The notes beneath the pieces were generated by a model. It made no database searches and was not told the DNA's origin. It saw nothing but the letters and a program-made list of their open reading frames with translations. The position numbers and the translations under genes are program-made. A stretch of DNA of 64,000 nt from Betaproteobacteria bacterium (GTDB lineage Bacteria > Pseudomonadota > Gammaproteobacteria > Burkholderiales > Rhodocyclaceae), in contig JADJBM010000014.1 in the NCBI GenBank assembly GCA_016703785.1, forward strand, positions 106,878 through 170,877, read 5' to 3'. Position 1 is the first letter of the stretch; every line of letters starts with the position of its first letter. Shown in pieces: positions 51,492 through 61,009 of the stretch.

Positions 51492-52727
51492 ATGTGCAAG
51501 ATCGTCCCGATCATTCTGATTGCCGCCTCCCTGGCGCTGGGCGCCTGCGAGCGCAAGGTCGAGGAGAAGAAATCCTCCGGCCGGCCGGCCACCCTGATCA
51601 CGACCACGCAGGCCAAGGCCGGCACACTGGAGATCACCGAGGAAACCCTCGGCACACTGGAGGCGCTCGTCGACCCCAAGATCGGTGCCGAAATTGCCGG
51701 CAAGGTCGTCACGATCGCGGCCGGCGCCGGCAAGGCCGTCAGGAAAGGCGATCTCCTGGCGATCATCGACGATGCCGACGCCGCGCTACAGCATCGCGCC
51801 GACGAAGCGGATCGCAAACGCGCCGAGGCCCTCCTGGCGCAGCAGGAGCGCGTCTTCGAGCGGCAGCAGCAGCTGGTGCAGAAGGGCTTTATTTCGCAGA
51901 ACGCCGCGGACGATTCGCACGCGCAGCGCGACGCCCTGCGCGAACAGGTCGCCGCCGCCCGCGCCCGCGGCGAGCAAAGCCGGCGCAACCAGGGCAAGGC
52001 GCGCGTCGTCGCGCCCTTCGACGGCGTAGTGGAAACGCAGATCGCCTCCGTCGGCGACTACGTCAAGGTCGGCGATCCGCTCCTGCAGCTGGTCTCCAGT
52101 CAGCGCTTGCGCGCCCATCTGCCCTTTCCCGAATCCGCCGCGCCCAGGCTGAAGAAGGGTCAGTCCGTCATCCTCTCCTCGCCGCTGCTCCCGGGCAGTG
52201 AAATCAGGGGGACGGTCAGCGAGATCAAGCCGGGCGTATCGGAAACCGGACGCGCCCTCGACGTCCTCGTCGACATCGAAAACACGGCCGGCCTGCGCCC
52301 GGGCGGCACGGTCAACGCCGCGGTCGTGGTGGCCAGGCGCGAGGAGGCCATCCTGGTGCCGGAGCAGAGCGTCGTGCTCCGGCCCGCCGGCAAGATCGTC
52401 TATGTCATCGCGGACGGCAAGGCGATCCAGCACATCGTCGAAGTCGGCGCCAAGCGCGCCGGCCTGGTGGAGATCCTCAAGGGCCTGCCGGCCGGCGCCG
52501 TCGTGGCCCTCGACGGCGCCGGTTTCCTCGCGCACAACGCCGCCGTGACCGTGCAAGAGCGCGGCAAACCCGCGGCGGCGGGCAAGCCCACCAAAACGGA
52601 GCGAAGCGGAGTTTCAGAGCAGGCTAATGCCCGCGACAGCGGGCGTTACGCCGGAACTAAAAGTCAGTCCCCGCAGAACGGCGCAGCGAAAGTGCAGGCG
52701 GGCGCCAAGGCCGAAACCGGCAAATGA
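51492..52727 (+). CDS. RND efflux adaptor lipoprotein
   Basis: A 411-residue AcrA/MdtA-type adaptor with lipobox LGAC (Cys19), lipoyl halves around a coiled coil (about 75-180), a beta-barrel and membrane-proximal domain. The last 45 residues form a low-complexity tail (TERSGVSEQANARDSGRYAG) encoded by sequence that includes repeat A (52657-52683) and a GCCCGC-containing hairpin, so it probably arose by repeat insertion. It overlaps the pump gene by 4 bp. Confidence 0.92.
   Translation: MCKIVPIILIAASLALGACERKVEEKKSSGRPATLITTTQAKAGTLEITEETLGTLEALVDPKIGAEIAGKVVTIAAGAGKAVRKGDLLAIIDDADAALQHRADEADRKRAEALLAQQERVFERQQQLVQKGFISQNAADDSHAQRDALREQVAAARARGEQSRRNQGKARVVAPFDGVVETQIASVGDYVKVGDPLLQLVSSQRLRAHLPFPESAAPRLKKGQSVILSSPLLPGSEIRGTVSEIKPGVSETGRALDVLVDIENTAGLRPGGTVNAAVVVARREEAILVPEQSVVLRPAGKIVYVIADGKAIQHIVEVGAKRAGLVEILKGLPAGAVVALDGAGFLAHNAAVTVQERGKPAAAGKPTKTERSGVSEQANARDSGRYAGTKSQSPQNGAAKVQAGAKAETGK
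52657..52683 (+). repeat. Dispersed repeat A, copy 3, inside an adaptor gene
   Basis: CTAAAAGTCAGTC followed by CCCGCAGAACGGCG, in frame within the 3' end of the RND adaptor gene; a small hairpin with arms CCCGC/GCGGG lies just upstream (52630-52645). Matches copies at 3464, 12670 and 57561. Confidence 0.72.
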
Positions 52728-55700
52728 CCCTGCCTGAGCTTTCCATCAAGCGCCACGTCCTGGCGTGGATGCTCAACGGCGTGCTGGTGCTGTTCGGCCT
52801 CATCGCCTACCAGAGCATCGGCATGGACCGTTTTCCCTACATCGAATTCCCGGTCATTTCGGTGACCACGACGGTGAAGGGCGCCAATCCGGACATCGTC
52901 GACGCCAGCGTCACCAACCTCATCGAATCCGCCGCCAACACGGTGCCGGGCATCGAGCACATCCAGTCCACCTCCTCGCCGGGCGTCTCCCAGGTCAACA
53001 TCACCTTCGCGCTCGAAAAGAACGTCGACATCGCCTTCAACGAGGTGCAGGCCAAGCTCAACCAGATCCTGCGCCGCCTGCCGAAGGATGCCGACCCGCC
53101 GGTGGTCGCCAAGGTGGAAACCAACACCCAGCCGATCATGTGGCTGGCCCTGCAGGGCGACCGCACCCAGCAGCAGCTCAACCAATATGCCCTCAACATC
53201 GTCAAGAAGCGCCTGGAGACCATCGACGGCGTCGGTGAGGTCCGCCTCGGCGGGCGGCGCGATCGCACCATCCGCGTGAGTCTCCTGCCCGCACGCATGG
53301 CCGCGCACGGCATCACGGCGCAGGACATCAACGAGGCCTTCGCCAAGGAACACGTCCAGCTCGCCGGCGGCTTCGTTGTCGGCCATGCCACCGAGGCCCT
53401 CGTCAAGCTGGACCTGGAATTCCACCGCATCGAGGATCTGGCCGGCATGATCCTCGCCTACAAGGGCGGCTACGCGATCAGGCTGTCCGACGTGGCCGAG
53501 GTTGAGGACGGCCTCGCCGACTTCCGCCAGCTGGCCCGCTTCAACGGCGAGACAACCGTCGGCCTGGGCCTCGTCAAGGTCGCCAACACCAATACCGTGG
53601 CCATTACCGAGGCGGTCCTGGCGCGGCTGGAAAGCGAAATCCGACCTCAGCTGCCGCCGGGCATGCGCATCACCGTCGTCTCCAACGATGCCGTCTTCAT
53701 CCAGGAGATCATCACCTCGCTGAAGGAACACCTGATCGAGGGCACTCTGCTCGCTTCTCTGGTGGTGTGGTTCTTCCTGCGATCGCTGCGCTCCACGCTG
53801 ATCATCGCGCTGGCCATCCCGGTCTCGCTGATGGGCGCCATCGGCGTCATCTATGCTTTCGGCTACACGCTGAACTCACTCACCATGCTGGCCCTGCTGC
53901 TGCTGATCGGCGTGGTCGTCGATGATGCGATCGTGGTGCTCGAGAACATCTTCCGCCACCGCGAGGAGATCGACCCCGAACCTGTCGCCGCCGCCATCAA
54001 CGGCAGCCGGGAAGTGGTCTTCGCCGTCATCGCTGCGACGCTGTCGCTGGTCTCGATCTTCGCCCCGGTGATCTTCCTCTCCGGCATCATCGGCCAGTTC
54101 TTCCGCTCCTTCGCCGTGGTCGTCACCTTCGGCGTGCTGGTCTCGCTGTTCGTTTCCCTGACCCTGACGCCGATGCTGTGCTCTCGCTACCTCAAGGTCG
54201 AGAAAAACCACGGCCGGCTCTATCACCTGCTCGACGGCCTCCTCGGCGGCATGGAGCGCCTGTATCGCCGCCTGCTCGGCCTGTCGCTCGCCCACCGATG
54301 GAAAGTCGTGCTGCTCACGCTCGGCGTCGTCGCCTCGAGCACCTTTTTCTTCGTCAACATCGGCAAGACCTTCACCCCCGAACAGGACGAAGGCCGCTTC
54401 CTCGTGCGCCTGCGCGCGCCGCTCGGCTCCAGCATCGAGTACACCGACAGCCGCCTGCGCCTGGTCGAGGAGATTCTCTTCCGCCACAAGGAGATCGTCA
54501 CCGAGTTCGCCCTGGTCGGCTTCGGCTCCGCGGGGCAAGTCAACCAGGGACTGGTCGTCGTGCGCATGGCGCCGCGCGGGGAGCGCACGGTGAGGCAGCA
54601 GGACCTGCTGCCGAAGCTGCGCAAGGAGCTGGCCACCGTGCCGGGCGCCTTCGTCTTCGCTGCGCCCTATCCCATCGTCGGCGGACAGCGGGGCGAACCG
54701 CTGCAGTTCGTCCTGGCCGGGGAAAACCTGCAGGAGGTCGGGCGTCTCTCGCGCGAACTGCAACAGCAGCTCACGCAGGTTGCCGGCATCGGCCGCCTCG
54801 ACACCGACCTGCAGCTCGACCTGCCACAGCTCGTCTTCCAGCCCGATCGTGCCCGCATCGCCGCCGCCCAGCTGAACTCCCAGGACGTGGCACTGGCCGT
54901 CAACATGCTCACCGGCGGCATCGACATCGCCAAGTTCAACGACGAGCCGGGCGACGGCCAGCGCTACGACATCCGCGTCAAGGGGCGCGACGGGGAATTC
55001 ACCCAGCCCGCCGACCTGGCGAAGATCTACCTGCGGTCGAAGGACGGCAAGCTGGTGCGCCTCGACAGCGTCGCCTCGTTCAGCGAACGCCTCGGCCCGG
55101 CCGTCATCGGCCGCTTCGACCTGCAATACGCCGCCACCTTCTATGCCACGCCGACCATCCCGCTGGGCGAGGCCGTTGCAGAAGTCCGGCAAACCGCCGC
55201 CGATCTCTTGCCGACGGGCTACCAAATCAAGTTCATCGGCCAGGCCGAGGAATTCGGCAAGACGCAGAAATACATGGCCTTCGCCTTCTCGCTGGCGCTG
55301 GTGCTGCTCTACATGGTGCTCGCCAGCCAGTTCAACTCCTTCCTGCAGCCGGCCATCATCATGCTGGCGCAGCCCCTCGCCATCATCGGCGGCGTGGCGG
55401 CGCTGTGGCTGTTCGGCCAGACGCTCAACATCTACTCGATGATCGGCCTGGTGCTGCTGATCGGCCTGGTGGCGAAGAATTCCATCCTGCTGGTCGACCT
55501 CACCAACCAGCGCCGCGAGGGCGGCATGCGCGTGGACGCCGCCCTGCGCGACGCCTGCCCGACGCGCATGCGGCCGGTGCTGATGACTTCCGCCACCATC
55601 ATCCTGGCGCTGTTCCCGGCGGCGCTCGGCCTGGGCGCCGGCGCAGAGACCAACCAGCCGCTGTCGATCGCCGTCATTGGCGGCATGATCTCCTCCACCC

Positions 55701-55765
55701 TGCTGACGCTGGTGGTGGTGCCGGCGGTGTATTCGCTGATCGAGTCGCGGCGCGAGCGGGCGTAA
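52724..55765 (+). CDS. HAE1-family RND multidrug efflux pump
   Basis: A 1013-residue inner-membrane pump with the TM4 motif GVVVDDAIVVLEN of the HAE1 (AcrB/MdtB/OqxB-like) group, two large periplasmic loops and 12 expected helices. It exports organic compounds with proton antiport, using the adjacent adaptor; no outer-membrane channel gene is beside it, so it would borrow a TolC elsewhere. It is followed directly by a strong terminator. Confidence 0.93.
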   Translation: MTLPELSIKRHVLAWMLNGVLVLFGLIAYQSIGMDRFPYIEFPVISVTTTVKGANPDIVDASVTNLIESAANTVPGIEHIQSTSSPGVSQVNITFALEKNVDIAFNEVQAKLNQILRRLPKDADPPVVAKVETNTQPIMWLALQGDRTQQQLNQYALNIVKKRLETIDGVGEVRLGGRRDRTIRVSLLPARMAAHGITAQDINEAFAKEHVQLAGGFVVGHATEALVKLDLEFHRIEDLAGMILAYKGGYAIRLSDVAEVEDGLADFRQLARFNGETTVGLGLVKVANTNTVAITEAVLARLESEIRPQLPPGMRITVVSNDAVFIQEIITSLKEHLIEGTLLASLVVWFFLRSLRSTLIIALAIPVSLMGAIGVIYAFGYTLNSLTMLALLLLIGVVVDDAIVVLENIFRHREEIDPEPVAAAINGSREVVFAVIAATLSLVSIFAPVIFLSGIIGQFFRSFAVVVTFGVLVSLFVSLTLTPMLCSRYLKVEKNHGRLYHLLDGLLGGMERLYRRLLGLSLAHRWKVVLLTLGVVASSTFFFVNIGKTFTPEQDEGRFLVRLRAPLGSSIEYTDSRLRLVEEILFRHKEIVTEFALVGFGSAGQVNQGLVVVRMAPRGERTVRQQDLLPKLRKELATVPGAFVFAAPYPIVGGQRGEPLQFVLAGENLQEVGRLSRELQQQLTQVAGIGRLDTDLQLDLPQLVFQPDRARIAAAQLNSQDVALAVNMLTGGIDIAKFNDEPGDGQRYDIRVKGRDGEFTQPADLAKIYLRSKDGKLVRLDSVASFSERLGPAVIGRFDLQYAATFYATPTIPLGEAVAEVRQTAADLLPTGYQIKFIGQAEEFGKTQKYMAFAFSLALVLLYMVLASQFNSFLQPAIIMLAQPLAIIGGVAALWLFGQTLNIYSMIGLVLLIGLVAKNSILLVDLTNQRREGGMRVDAALRDACPTRMRPVLMTSATIILALFPAALGLGAGAETNQPLSIAVIGGMISSTLLTLVVVPAVYSLIESRRERA

Positions 55766-55791
55766 AAAACGGCGCCGCTGGCGCCGTTTTT
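55765..55791. terminator. Bidirectional intrinsic terminator
   Basis: AAAAA, stem CGGCGCC/GGCGCCG with a GCT loop, then TTTTT. It ends the RND pump operon and, in the other direction, the PCuAC-end of the minus-strand cluster. Confidence 0.92.
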
Positions 55792-55834
55792 GCCGGGTGT
55801 CCGCCGATCAGTACCCCAGACCCAAATGCGGGCA

Positions 55835-56314
55835 CTAGTGCTTCATGCCGGCGCCGTGTCCCTTGTCCATCTTGTCCATCGTCGCCGGCGCCGCGAGGTC
55901 GCGCACCTCGGCCTTGATCTCCACGGTCTGCACCTTCTTGTCCTTGCCCTCGATCTTCAGGGTGATGGGCACCACGTCGCCGGGCTTCATCTGCTGCTTG
56001 AGGTCCATCAGCATGACGTGGTTGCCGCCCGGCTGCAGCTGCACCGCCTTGCCTGCCGGCAAGTCCAGCTTGGGCAGGGCGCGCATCTTCATCACGCCGT
56101 CTTCCATCTTCATGGTGTGGATCTCGACCACGCCAGCGGCCGGGCTGCTGGCCGAGAGCAGCGTCGCGGCATCGCTGCTGGTGATCTGCATGAAGGCGCC
56201 GGTGGCCTTCTGCGCCGGCGTGGTGCCGCGCACCCAGGAATCCTTGACGGTCACATCGGCAAAGGCCGTGACGGAAAACGCCGCGAGGGCGAGCGTGGTA
56301 ATCATCGATTTCAT
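55835..56314 (-). CDS. Periplasmic copper chaperone PCuAC
   Basis: A 159-residue secreted protein that matches the PCuAC pattern exactly: H66-x10-M77-x21-H99-x-M101, with a C-terminal His/Met tail (HGAGMKH). PCuAC proteins carry Cu(I) in the periplasm, for example to the CuA site of cytochrome oxidase. It is last in the minus-strand cluster exbD-exbB-tonB-receptor, linking the cluster to copper. Confidence 0.93.
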   Translation of the reverse strand: MKSMITTLALAAFSVTAFADVTVKDSWVRGTTPAQKATGAFMQITSSDAATLLSASSPAAGVVEIHTMKMEDGVMKMRALPKLDLPAGKAVQLQPGGNHVMLMDLKQQMKPGDVVPITLKIEGKDKKVQTVEIKAEVRDLAAPATMDKMDKGHGAGMKH

Positions 56315-56350
56315 GCGTTGCCTCCTTGGGTAAAGGGTGATTTTACAGTG

Positions 56351-56770
56351 CTACTTGCCGGTTGGATCGGTAACGAAGCCGATGCGCACCAGTCCGGCTT
56401 TGGCCGCCAGGGACATGACCTGTGCGACGCGCTCGTAGCGCACGCCGCGATCGGCGCGAATGTGCAGCTCCGGCTGCGGCGTCAGCATGGCCGCTGCGGA
56501 AAAATGCGAGCCCAGTTCATCGAGCACCACCGGCGTGCCGTTCCAGTGCAGCTCGCCGTTCTCGCCGATGCCGAGCTGGACATGCTCCGGCCGCGTGAGG
56601 TTCGGGCTGCTCGATGCCTTCGGCAGATCGATCTTCACTGAGTGCGTGAGCAGCGGCGTGGTGACGATGAAGATCACCAAGAGCACCAGCATCACATCCA
56701 CCAGCGGCACCACATTGATGTCCGCCATCGGCCCCTGACGGGCCTGTTCGTTGAAGCTTCCCATCGCCAT
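56351..56770 (-). CDS. exbD: ExbD/TolR-family protein
   Basis: A 139-residue protein with one transmembrane helix (LVDVMLVLLVIFIVT) containing the conserved Asp that carries protons, and a periplasmic C-terminal domain. With ExbB it energises TonB. It starts 11 bp after exbB. Confidence 0.93.
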   Translation of the reverse strand: MAMGSFNEQARQGPMADINVVPLVDVMLVLLVIFIVTTPLLTHSVKIDLPKASSSPNLTRPEHVQLGIGENGELHWNGTPVVLDELGSHFSAAAMLTPQPELHIRADRGVRYERVAQVMSLAAKAGLVRIGFVTDPTGK

Positions 56771-56781
56771 CGCGGCTTCCC

Positions 56782-57546
56782 CTAGCGCTGCGCCGCGGCA
56801 CGCACCCCAGGGGTGCTTCCTGCCGTGCGCATCGGGCGCACCTCGCCGGCGCTGCCGTTGGCGGAACTGTTGGATTTCGCGCCGACAGTCATCAGCGCAT
56901 ACAAATCATGGGCGAAGGCGTCCAGTTTCGCCAGCCAGATGCGGTTGCGCCGGTTGAAGGCGTTGTAGGCGAGCACCGCCGGAATCGCCACCGCCAGCCC
57001 GAGCGCCGTCATGATCAGCGCTTCGCCCACCGGGCCGGCCACCTTGTCCAGCGTGCCCTGCCCGCTCATGCCGATCTGTACCAGGGCGTGGTAGATGCCC
57101 CACACCGTGCCGAACAGCCCTATATAGGGCGACGCCGAGCCGGCCGAGGCCAGCACCGTCAAGCCGTGTTCGACATTCGCCGCCTCCTGGTCGATGCCAT
57201 TGCGCAGCACGCGGGTGAGGAACTCCCCCTCGCCGCCGGCGCTGGCGAGCTTCTGCAGGCCCTGCTGCCCGCCGTCTGCGGCGCTCATGGCCTGCTGCGC
57301 CAGACCGGCAAAGGCGTTGTCGAGCGGGCGCTGCGCCAGCATGGCGCTCACCTCCTGCAGGGAAGCCGCCGTCCAGAAATCCCTGAGAAAGGCATCCGCA
57401 CGTCGCTGCACCAAAACATTCGCCAGGCTCTTGGTCAGGATCAGGTACCAGCTCGCCACCGAGAGGGCCAGCAACAGCAGGAGCACCATGCGCCCGACCG
57501 CGTCGGTCTGGGCAAGGAAATGGGCAAAACCCAAGCTTTCATTCAT
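56782..57546 (-). CDS. exbB: ExbB/TolQ-family proton channel
   Basis: A 254-residue protein with three transmembrane segments, the largest cytoplasmic loop between TM1 and TM2, and the conserved GLFGTVWGIYHAL motif. It forms the stator with ExbD. The C-terminal tail is Ser/Ala/Arg-rich. It is followed by exbD. Confidence 0.93.
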   Translation of the reverse strand: MNESLGFAHFLAQTDAVGRMVLLLLLALSVASWYLILTKSLANVLVQRRADAFLRDFWTAASLQEVSAMLAQRPLDNAFAGLAQQAMSAADGGQQGLQKLASAGGEGEFLTRVLRNGIDQEAANVEHGLTVLASAGSASPYIGLFGTVWGIYHALVQIGMSGQGTLDKVAGPVGEALIMTALGLAVAIPAVLAYNAFNRRNRIWLAKLDAFAHDLYALMTVGAKSNSSANGSAGEVRPMRTAGSTPGVRAAAQR

Positions 57547-57560
57547 GACGGTTCATTCCA

Positions 57561-57588
57561 GTTAAAAGTCAGCTTCCACAAGACGGCG
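57561..57588 (+). repeat. Dispersed repeat A, copy 4
   Basis: GTTAAAAGTCAGC followed by TTCCACAAGACGGCG, in the 48-bp gap between tonB (stop) and exbB (start). Resembles copies at 3464, 12670 and 52657. Confidence 0.68.
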
Positions 57589-57594
57589 CATCCA

Positions 57595-58260
57595 CTAGTG
57601 CAGGACGAACCTGAAGGGTTGCATTGCGACCGCGCGCACGGCATGCCCGTCGCGTCGCGCCGGCGTGCAGCGCCATTGCTGCACGGCATCCAGGGCGGCC
57701 TGGTCCAGGCGCGGATGGCCGCTGCTGCTCGCCACCTTTGCGGCGGTAACGGCACCCTGTGCATCGAGTTCCACGCGCAGCACGGTCTTGCCTTCCTCGC
57801 CCAGCCGGCGCGACAGCGCTGGATAGGCCGGCGGCACGCGTCCAGGACAGGACAAGGCCAGTTCCGCGTCCAGCGTGACGGGGCCGGACGGCTTCGCGAT
57901 CGTGGGCGCCTCGATGCGCGGCGCGGGTGCGGGCGGCGGCGCCACCGGTTCGACGGGCGAGGTTACCGGCGCCTCGGCCACCAGCTGCTGCGGCCGGGGT
58001 TTTTCGATCTGTCGCGGCTTCTCCATGCGCACGGGCTTCGGCTTCTCGACCGGCGCGGGCGGCGTGGGCGGCGCGGGCGGCCGCAGCGTTTCGACGAACA
58101 GCGTCACCACTTCGTCCGGGACCACCAGAATGCGGTGGCTCAGCAGGACGTAAAGGATCGCGCCATGCAGGACGGCGACGAGGACCAGGCCGATCGCGCG
58201 CTCCGCCGCAGTCCCGGCGCGCGTTCCCGTGAAAGCCGACAGGGCATCAGAGCGTGCCAC
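57595..58260 (-). CDS. tonB: TonB energy-transducing protein
   Basis: A 221-residue protein with an N-terminal anchor (about 22-42), a Pro/Lys-rich rod, and a TonB C-terminal domain (YPALSRRLGEEGKTVLRVEL, ending VAMQPFRFVLH), with two cysteines in ALSC and QWRC that may pair. The start is GTG at 58260, overlapping the end of the receptor gene by 14 bp, so the two are coupled. It couples ExbBD to the receptor. Confidence 0.92.
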   Translation of the reverse strand: MARSDALSAFTGTRAGTAAERAIGLVLVAVLHGAILYVLLSHRILVVPDEVVTLFVETLRPPAPPTPPAPVEKPKPVRMEKPRQIEKPRPQQLVAEAPVTSPVEPVAPPPAPAPRIEAPTIAKPSGPVTLDAELALSCPGRVPPAYPALSRRLGEEGKTVLRVELDAQGAVTAAKVASSSGHPRLDQAALDAVQQWRCTPARRDGHAVRAVAMQPFRFVLH

Positions 58261-60494
58261 GGAGCTCCAGCAGCCATGTTCTGGCCGGATAGGGGTGGAA
58301 GACGAAGGTGCGCCGGTCGGTCAGGTTGTCCACGCCCACGGCCAGGCGCAGGTGCTTGCCCAGCTTCCAGTTCACCCGGGCATCCCACAGCGTGTAGCGG
58401 CTGGTGCCGCCATAGGTGTCGGATTCGTGTCGCTGCCGTCGAGCGTGTTGTACTGCCGGCCGCTATGGCGCAGACCGAGCGTCCAGGCAAGTTTCTCGGT
58501 CTGCCGCCAGGTCGCGCTGGCGTTCACGCGCCAGTCGGGAATGCGCGGCATGCGCTGGCCCACGCTGGCCGGGTACTTGTCGTTCTTGAGGATCTCCGAA
58601 TCAGCGTAGGTCACGCCGCCGGAAACGTCCAGGCCGCGCACCAGAACATTCTCGGCGTTGTAGGCCAGTTCGATGCCGTCGGTGCGGACCTTGTCGACGT
58701 TCTGGATGTTCGTGACGTTGGGGAAGACCGTGACATTGGTCTGCGAATAGAGCGCATCGCGCACGTCGTCGCGGAACAGCGTCAGCCGCAGCAGGCCGTT
58801 CTCCAGGGCACGCTCGGCGGTCAGCTCGCCCGAGGTGGCGCGCTCGGCGCGCAGGTTGGGGTCGCTGTTGACGATGCTGCCTGCCGAGATGGATCCCTGG
58901 AACATCTCGCTCACCGTCGGCATGCGATAAGCCCGGCCCAGGGAGGCGCGCAGGCGCCAGAGCGCATCGAGGTCATGCGTCAGCGACAGCTTCGGCGACC
59001 AGTACGATTCGTTGCGCGATGCATAGGACAGGGTGGAGGTGCTGTTCGCGCGCGTGCCATCGAAGGCCTTCCAGCGCTCATGGCGCAAGCCGGCAGTCAA
59101 GGTCCAGGCCGGCAGGAAGCGCCAGGCATCCTGCACGTACAGCGCGGTCGTTTCGCTCTTGCCGCCGAAAAAGCTGTTGCGGGTGGTGGTGGCGGCACTG
59201 ATCCAGTTGGTCGCATTCAGCGTCAAAGTGCTCAGGAGGTAGCGGTCGTAGTGGGCGCCGAGCGTCACTTCGTGCCCGGTACCTGCCGGCCGCCAGATGC
59301 CCTTGACGTCGGCCGTGCGCCAGCCGGTGCCATCGCTATAGGAAACCGTCCCGGCGCCGCCCGCGGCGGCGGCGGGCAACGCGCCCGAAGGCTGCCGCGT
59401 CTCGTCGGTGGCGAAGTTGTAGTGGGTCAGCGCCGCCTCGAAGTCCCACTCGCCGCGGGTGTTCGTGCGCAGGGACATGCCGTGCATGTGATGCGTCTCG
59501 TCACGTCGGCTGGGACGAAAGGCGGCAGCATTCAGCGCATAGCGAAAGCCCTCGATGTTCACATTGCCCGAGTAGACGGTGCCGCCCGCGGCATTGCGCA
59601 GATAGCTGTCGACCGCGCTGCTGGAATCGGCGCGCCAGTAGCCAAAAAGATAGTTCAGTTTGAGCCAGGGCGTGGCGTCGTAGCCGAGCTTGATCTTGAA
59701 ATTGTCCTGGCGCGAATCGTCGATGCTGGTGGCGCCGAAGATCACGCGCCGATTCCCGGAAGGGTCGACATCCTTGTCGTAGCCGGTGACGACCGTATCC
59801 CCGCCGCCGGCCGGGGTGGTCGATTGGGTCGCCGTCGCCCACGACATTGGCTGGCTGCGGTTCTCGATATGGCTGGCGGAAACGAACCAGGACAAGGCAC
59901 CGTGGCGGGCGCCGAGGGTCGCGCTTTCCTGGTGTCCGGAAAAGACATCGTCGGTGCGATAGTAGTCGTAGTGCTGTCTGAACACCTGCACGCGGGCGCT
60001 GCCTTCCAGCGCCTCGGGCGCGCGGGTCGTCATCAATACCGTCGCCCCCATGGCATTGCCCGGATACAGCGCCGAATAGGGGCCATAGGCAACGTCCATG
60101 CGCTCGATTTCCTCCGGCGCCACCATGCCCCAGCGCGCCGTGTTGCCAAAACTGTTCCCGAGCAGGTTGGAGAGCAGCATGCCGTCGCGTAGGACGAGCG
60201 ACCGCGCTCCTGCTGCGATCCTGAACTGCGCGAAGCAATCGTACCGTTGCGGTCGCCGACATGGCGCTTACGCACCAGCAGGCTTGGCATATAGCGCAAG
60301 CCATCCTCAACGTTGATCACATTCAAGTCGGCAAGTCGGCTTGCATCGATACCCTCGGTAACCGCTGGGAGGGTCGTGTCGAATGCGGGACGCGCGCCGC
60401 TGACGGTCATTTCCGGCAGCGCCTGTTCCGCGGCGCCGGCCTGTGCGGCTGCGCCGAAGCAAAGAGATATCGCAGTCAGCCGTATTGTCTTCAT
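58247..60494 (-). pseudogene. TonB-dependent receptor, frameshifted (probable copper/metal receptor)
   Basis: A TonB-dependent outer-membrane receptor of about 745 residues if repaired. ATG at 60494 opens a signal peptide and plug start (PEMTVSGARPAF), which shifts frame near 60209, where one base in a CC run seems missing. The plug/barrel then runs to about 58419, where a second missing base shifts it again; the last strands (HPYPARTWLLELRGTL) end at 58247. A loop contains THHMHGM, a His/Met cluster that fits copper binding. Neighbours are tonB, exbBD and PCuAC. Two separate single-base losses suggest either sequence error or inactivation. Confidence 0.8.
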
Positions 60495-60517
60495 GATGAT
60501 TCGGGATTTAAAAGAAT

Positions 60518-61009
60518 TCAGTTGCCGTTCTGCTTCAGCCAGGCCGTCAGGCGCGCCTCGCCGAGGAGGCCGGAGTGTGCCTCGCGGCGATGGGTGGCGT
60601 CATACAGGTAGCTGCGCGGCAGCTCACCGTGCCAGGCTGGATCGATGGTGTAGCGCAACCGCTCCGGCACGGCATCGGCGAAGACCCAGGTGTCGAGTTG
60701 CGCAAGGCCGTGGCGCTTGAGCGCCGCGCGCAGGGCCTGTGCGTCGGCGGGGGAGTCGGTCGAGACGATCGCCAAAGGCAGATTGCGGTTCTCACGCACC
60801 AGCCGGCCCAGCAACTGCAGCTCCTTTGCGCAGTGGTGACATTCGAGTGACCACAGCGTCAGGATGAAGGGCTTGCCGGCAAAATGCGCCTGGATCGCGG
60901 CCAGGCTGCCGGCGCTGAAGGGGCGCAGTTCCGCAGCAGCGGCCACACTGGCCGTACCAGCCAGGCAGAAGGTGGCGAATACCGCCCACAGCACCAGAAG
61001 GCGCTTCAC
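60518..61009 (-). CDS. Thioredoxin-fold (TlpA-like) secreted protein with CHHC motif
   Basis: A 163-residue exported protein with a signal peptide (about 1-26), a thioredoxin-like fold (FILTLWSLECHHCAKEL) and redox motif CHHC at residues 57-60. The sequence resembles TlpA/ResA redoxins. The His residues between the cysteines could favour disulfide isomerase activity or copper binding. It overlaps the BNR gene by 4 bp and precedes the receptor gene, so it is part of the operon. Confidence 0.82.
   Translation of the reverse strand: MKRLLVLWAVFATFCLAGTASVAAAAELRPFSAGSLAAIQAHFAGKPFILTLWSLECHHCAKELQLLGRLVRENRNLPLAIVSTDSPADAQALRAALKRHGLAQLDTWVFADAVPERLRYTIDPAWHGELPRSYLYDATHRREAHSGLLGEARLTAWLKQNGN

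Noticed and set aside
56908..60192. A very long open frame on the plus strand opposite the TonB cluster
   Set aside because: It is rich in Arg, Gly, His and Val with no domain pattern, a typical shadow of GC-rich coding on the other strand.
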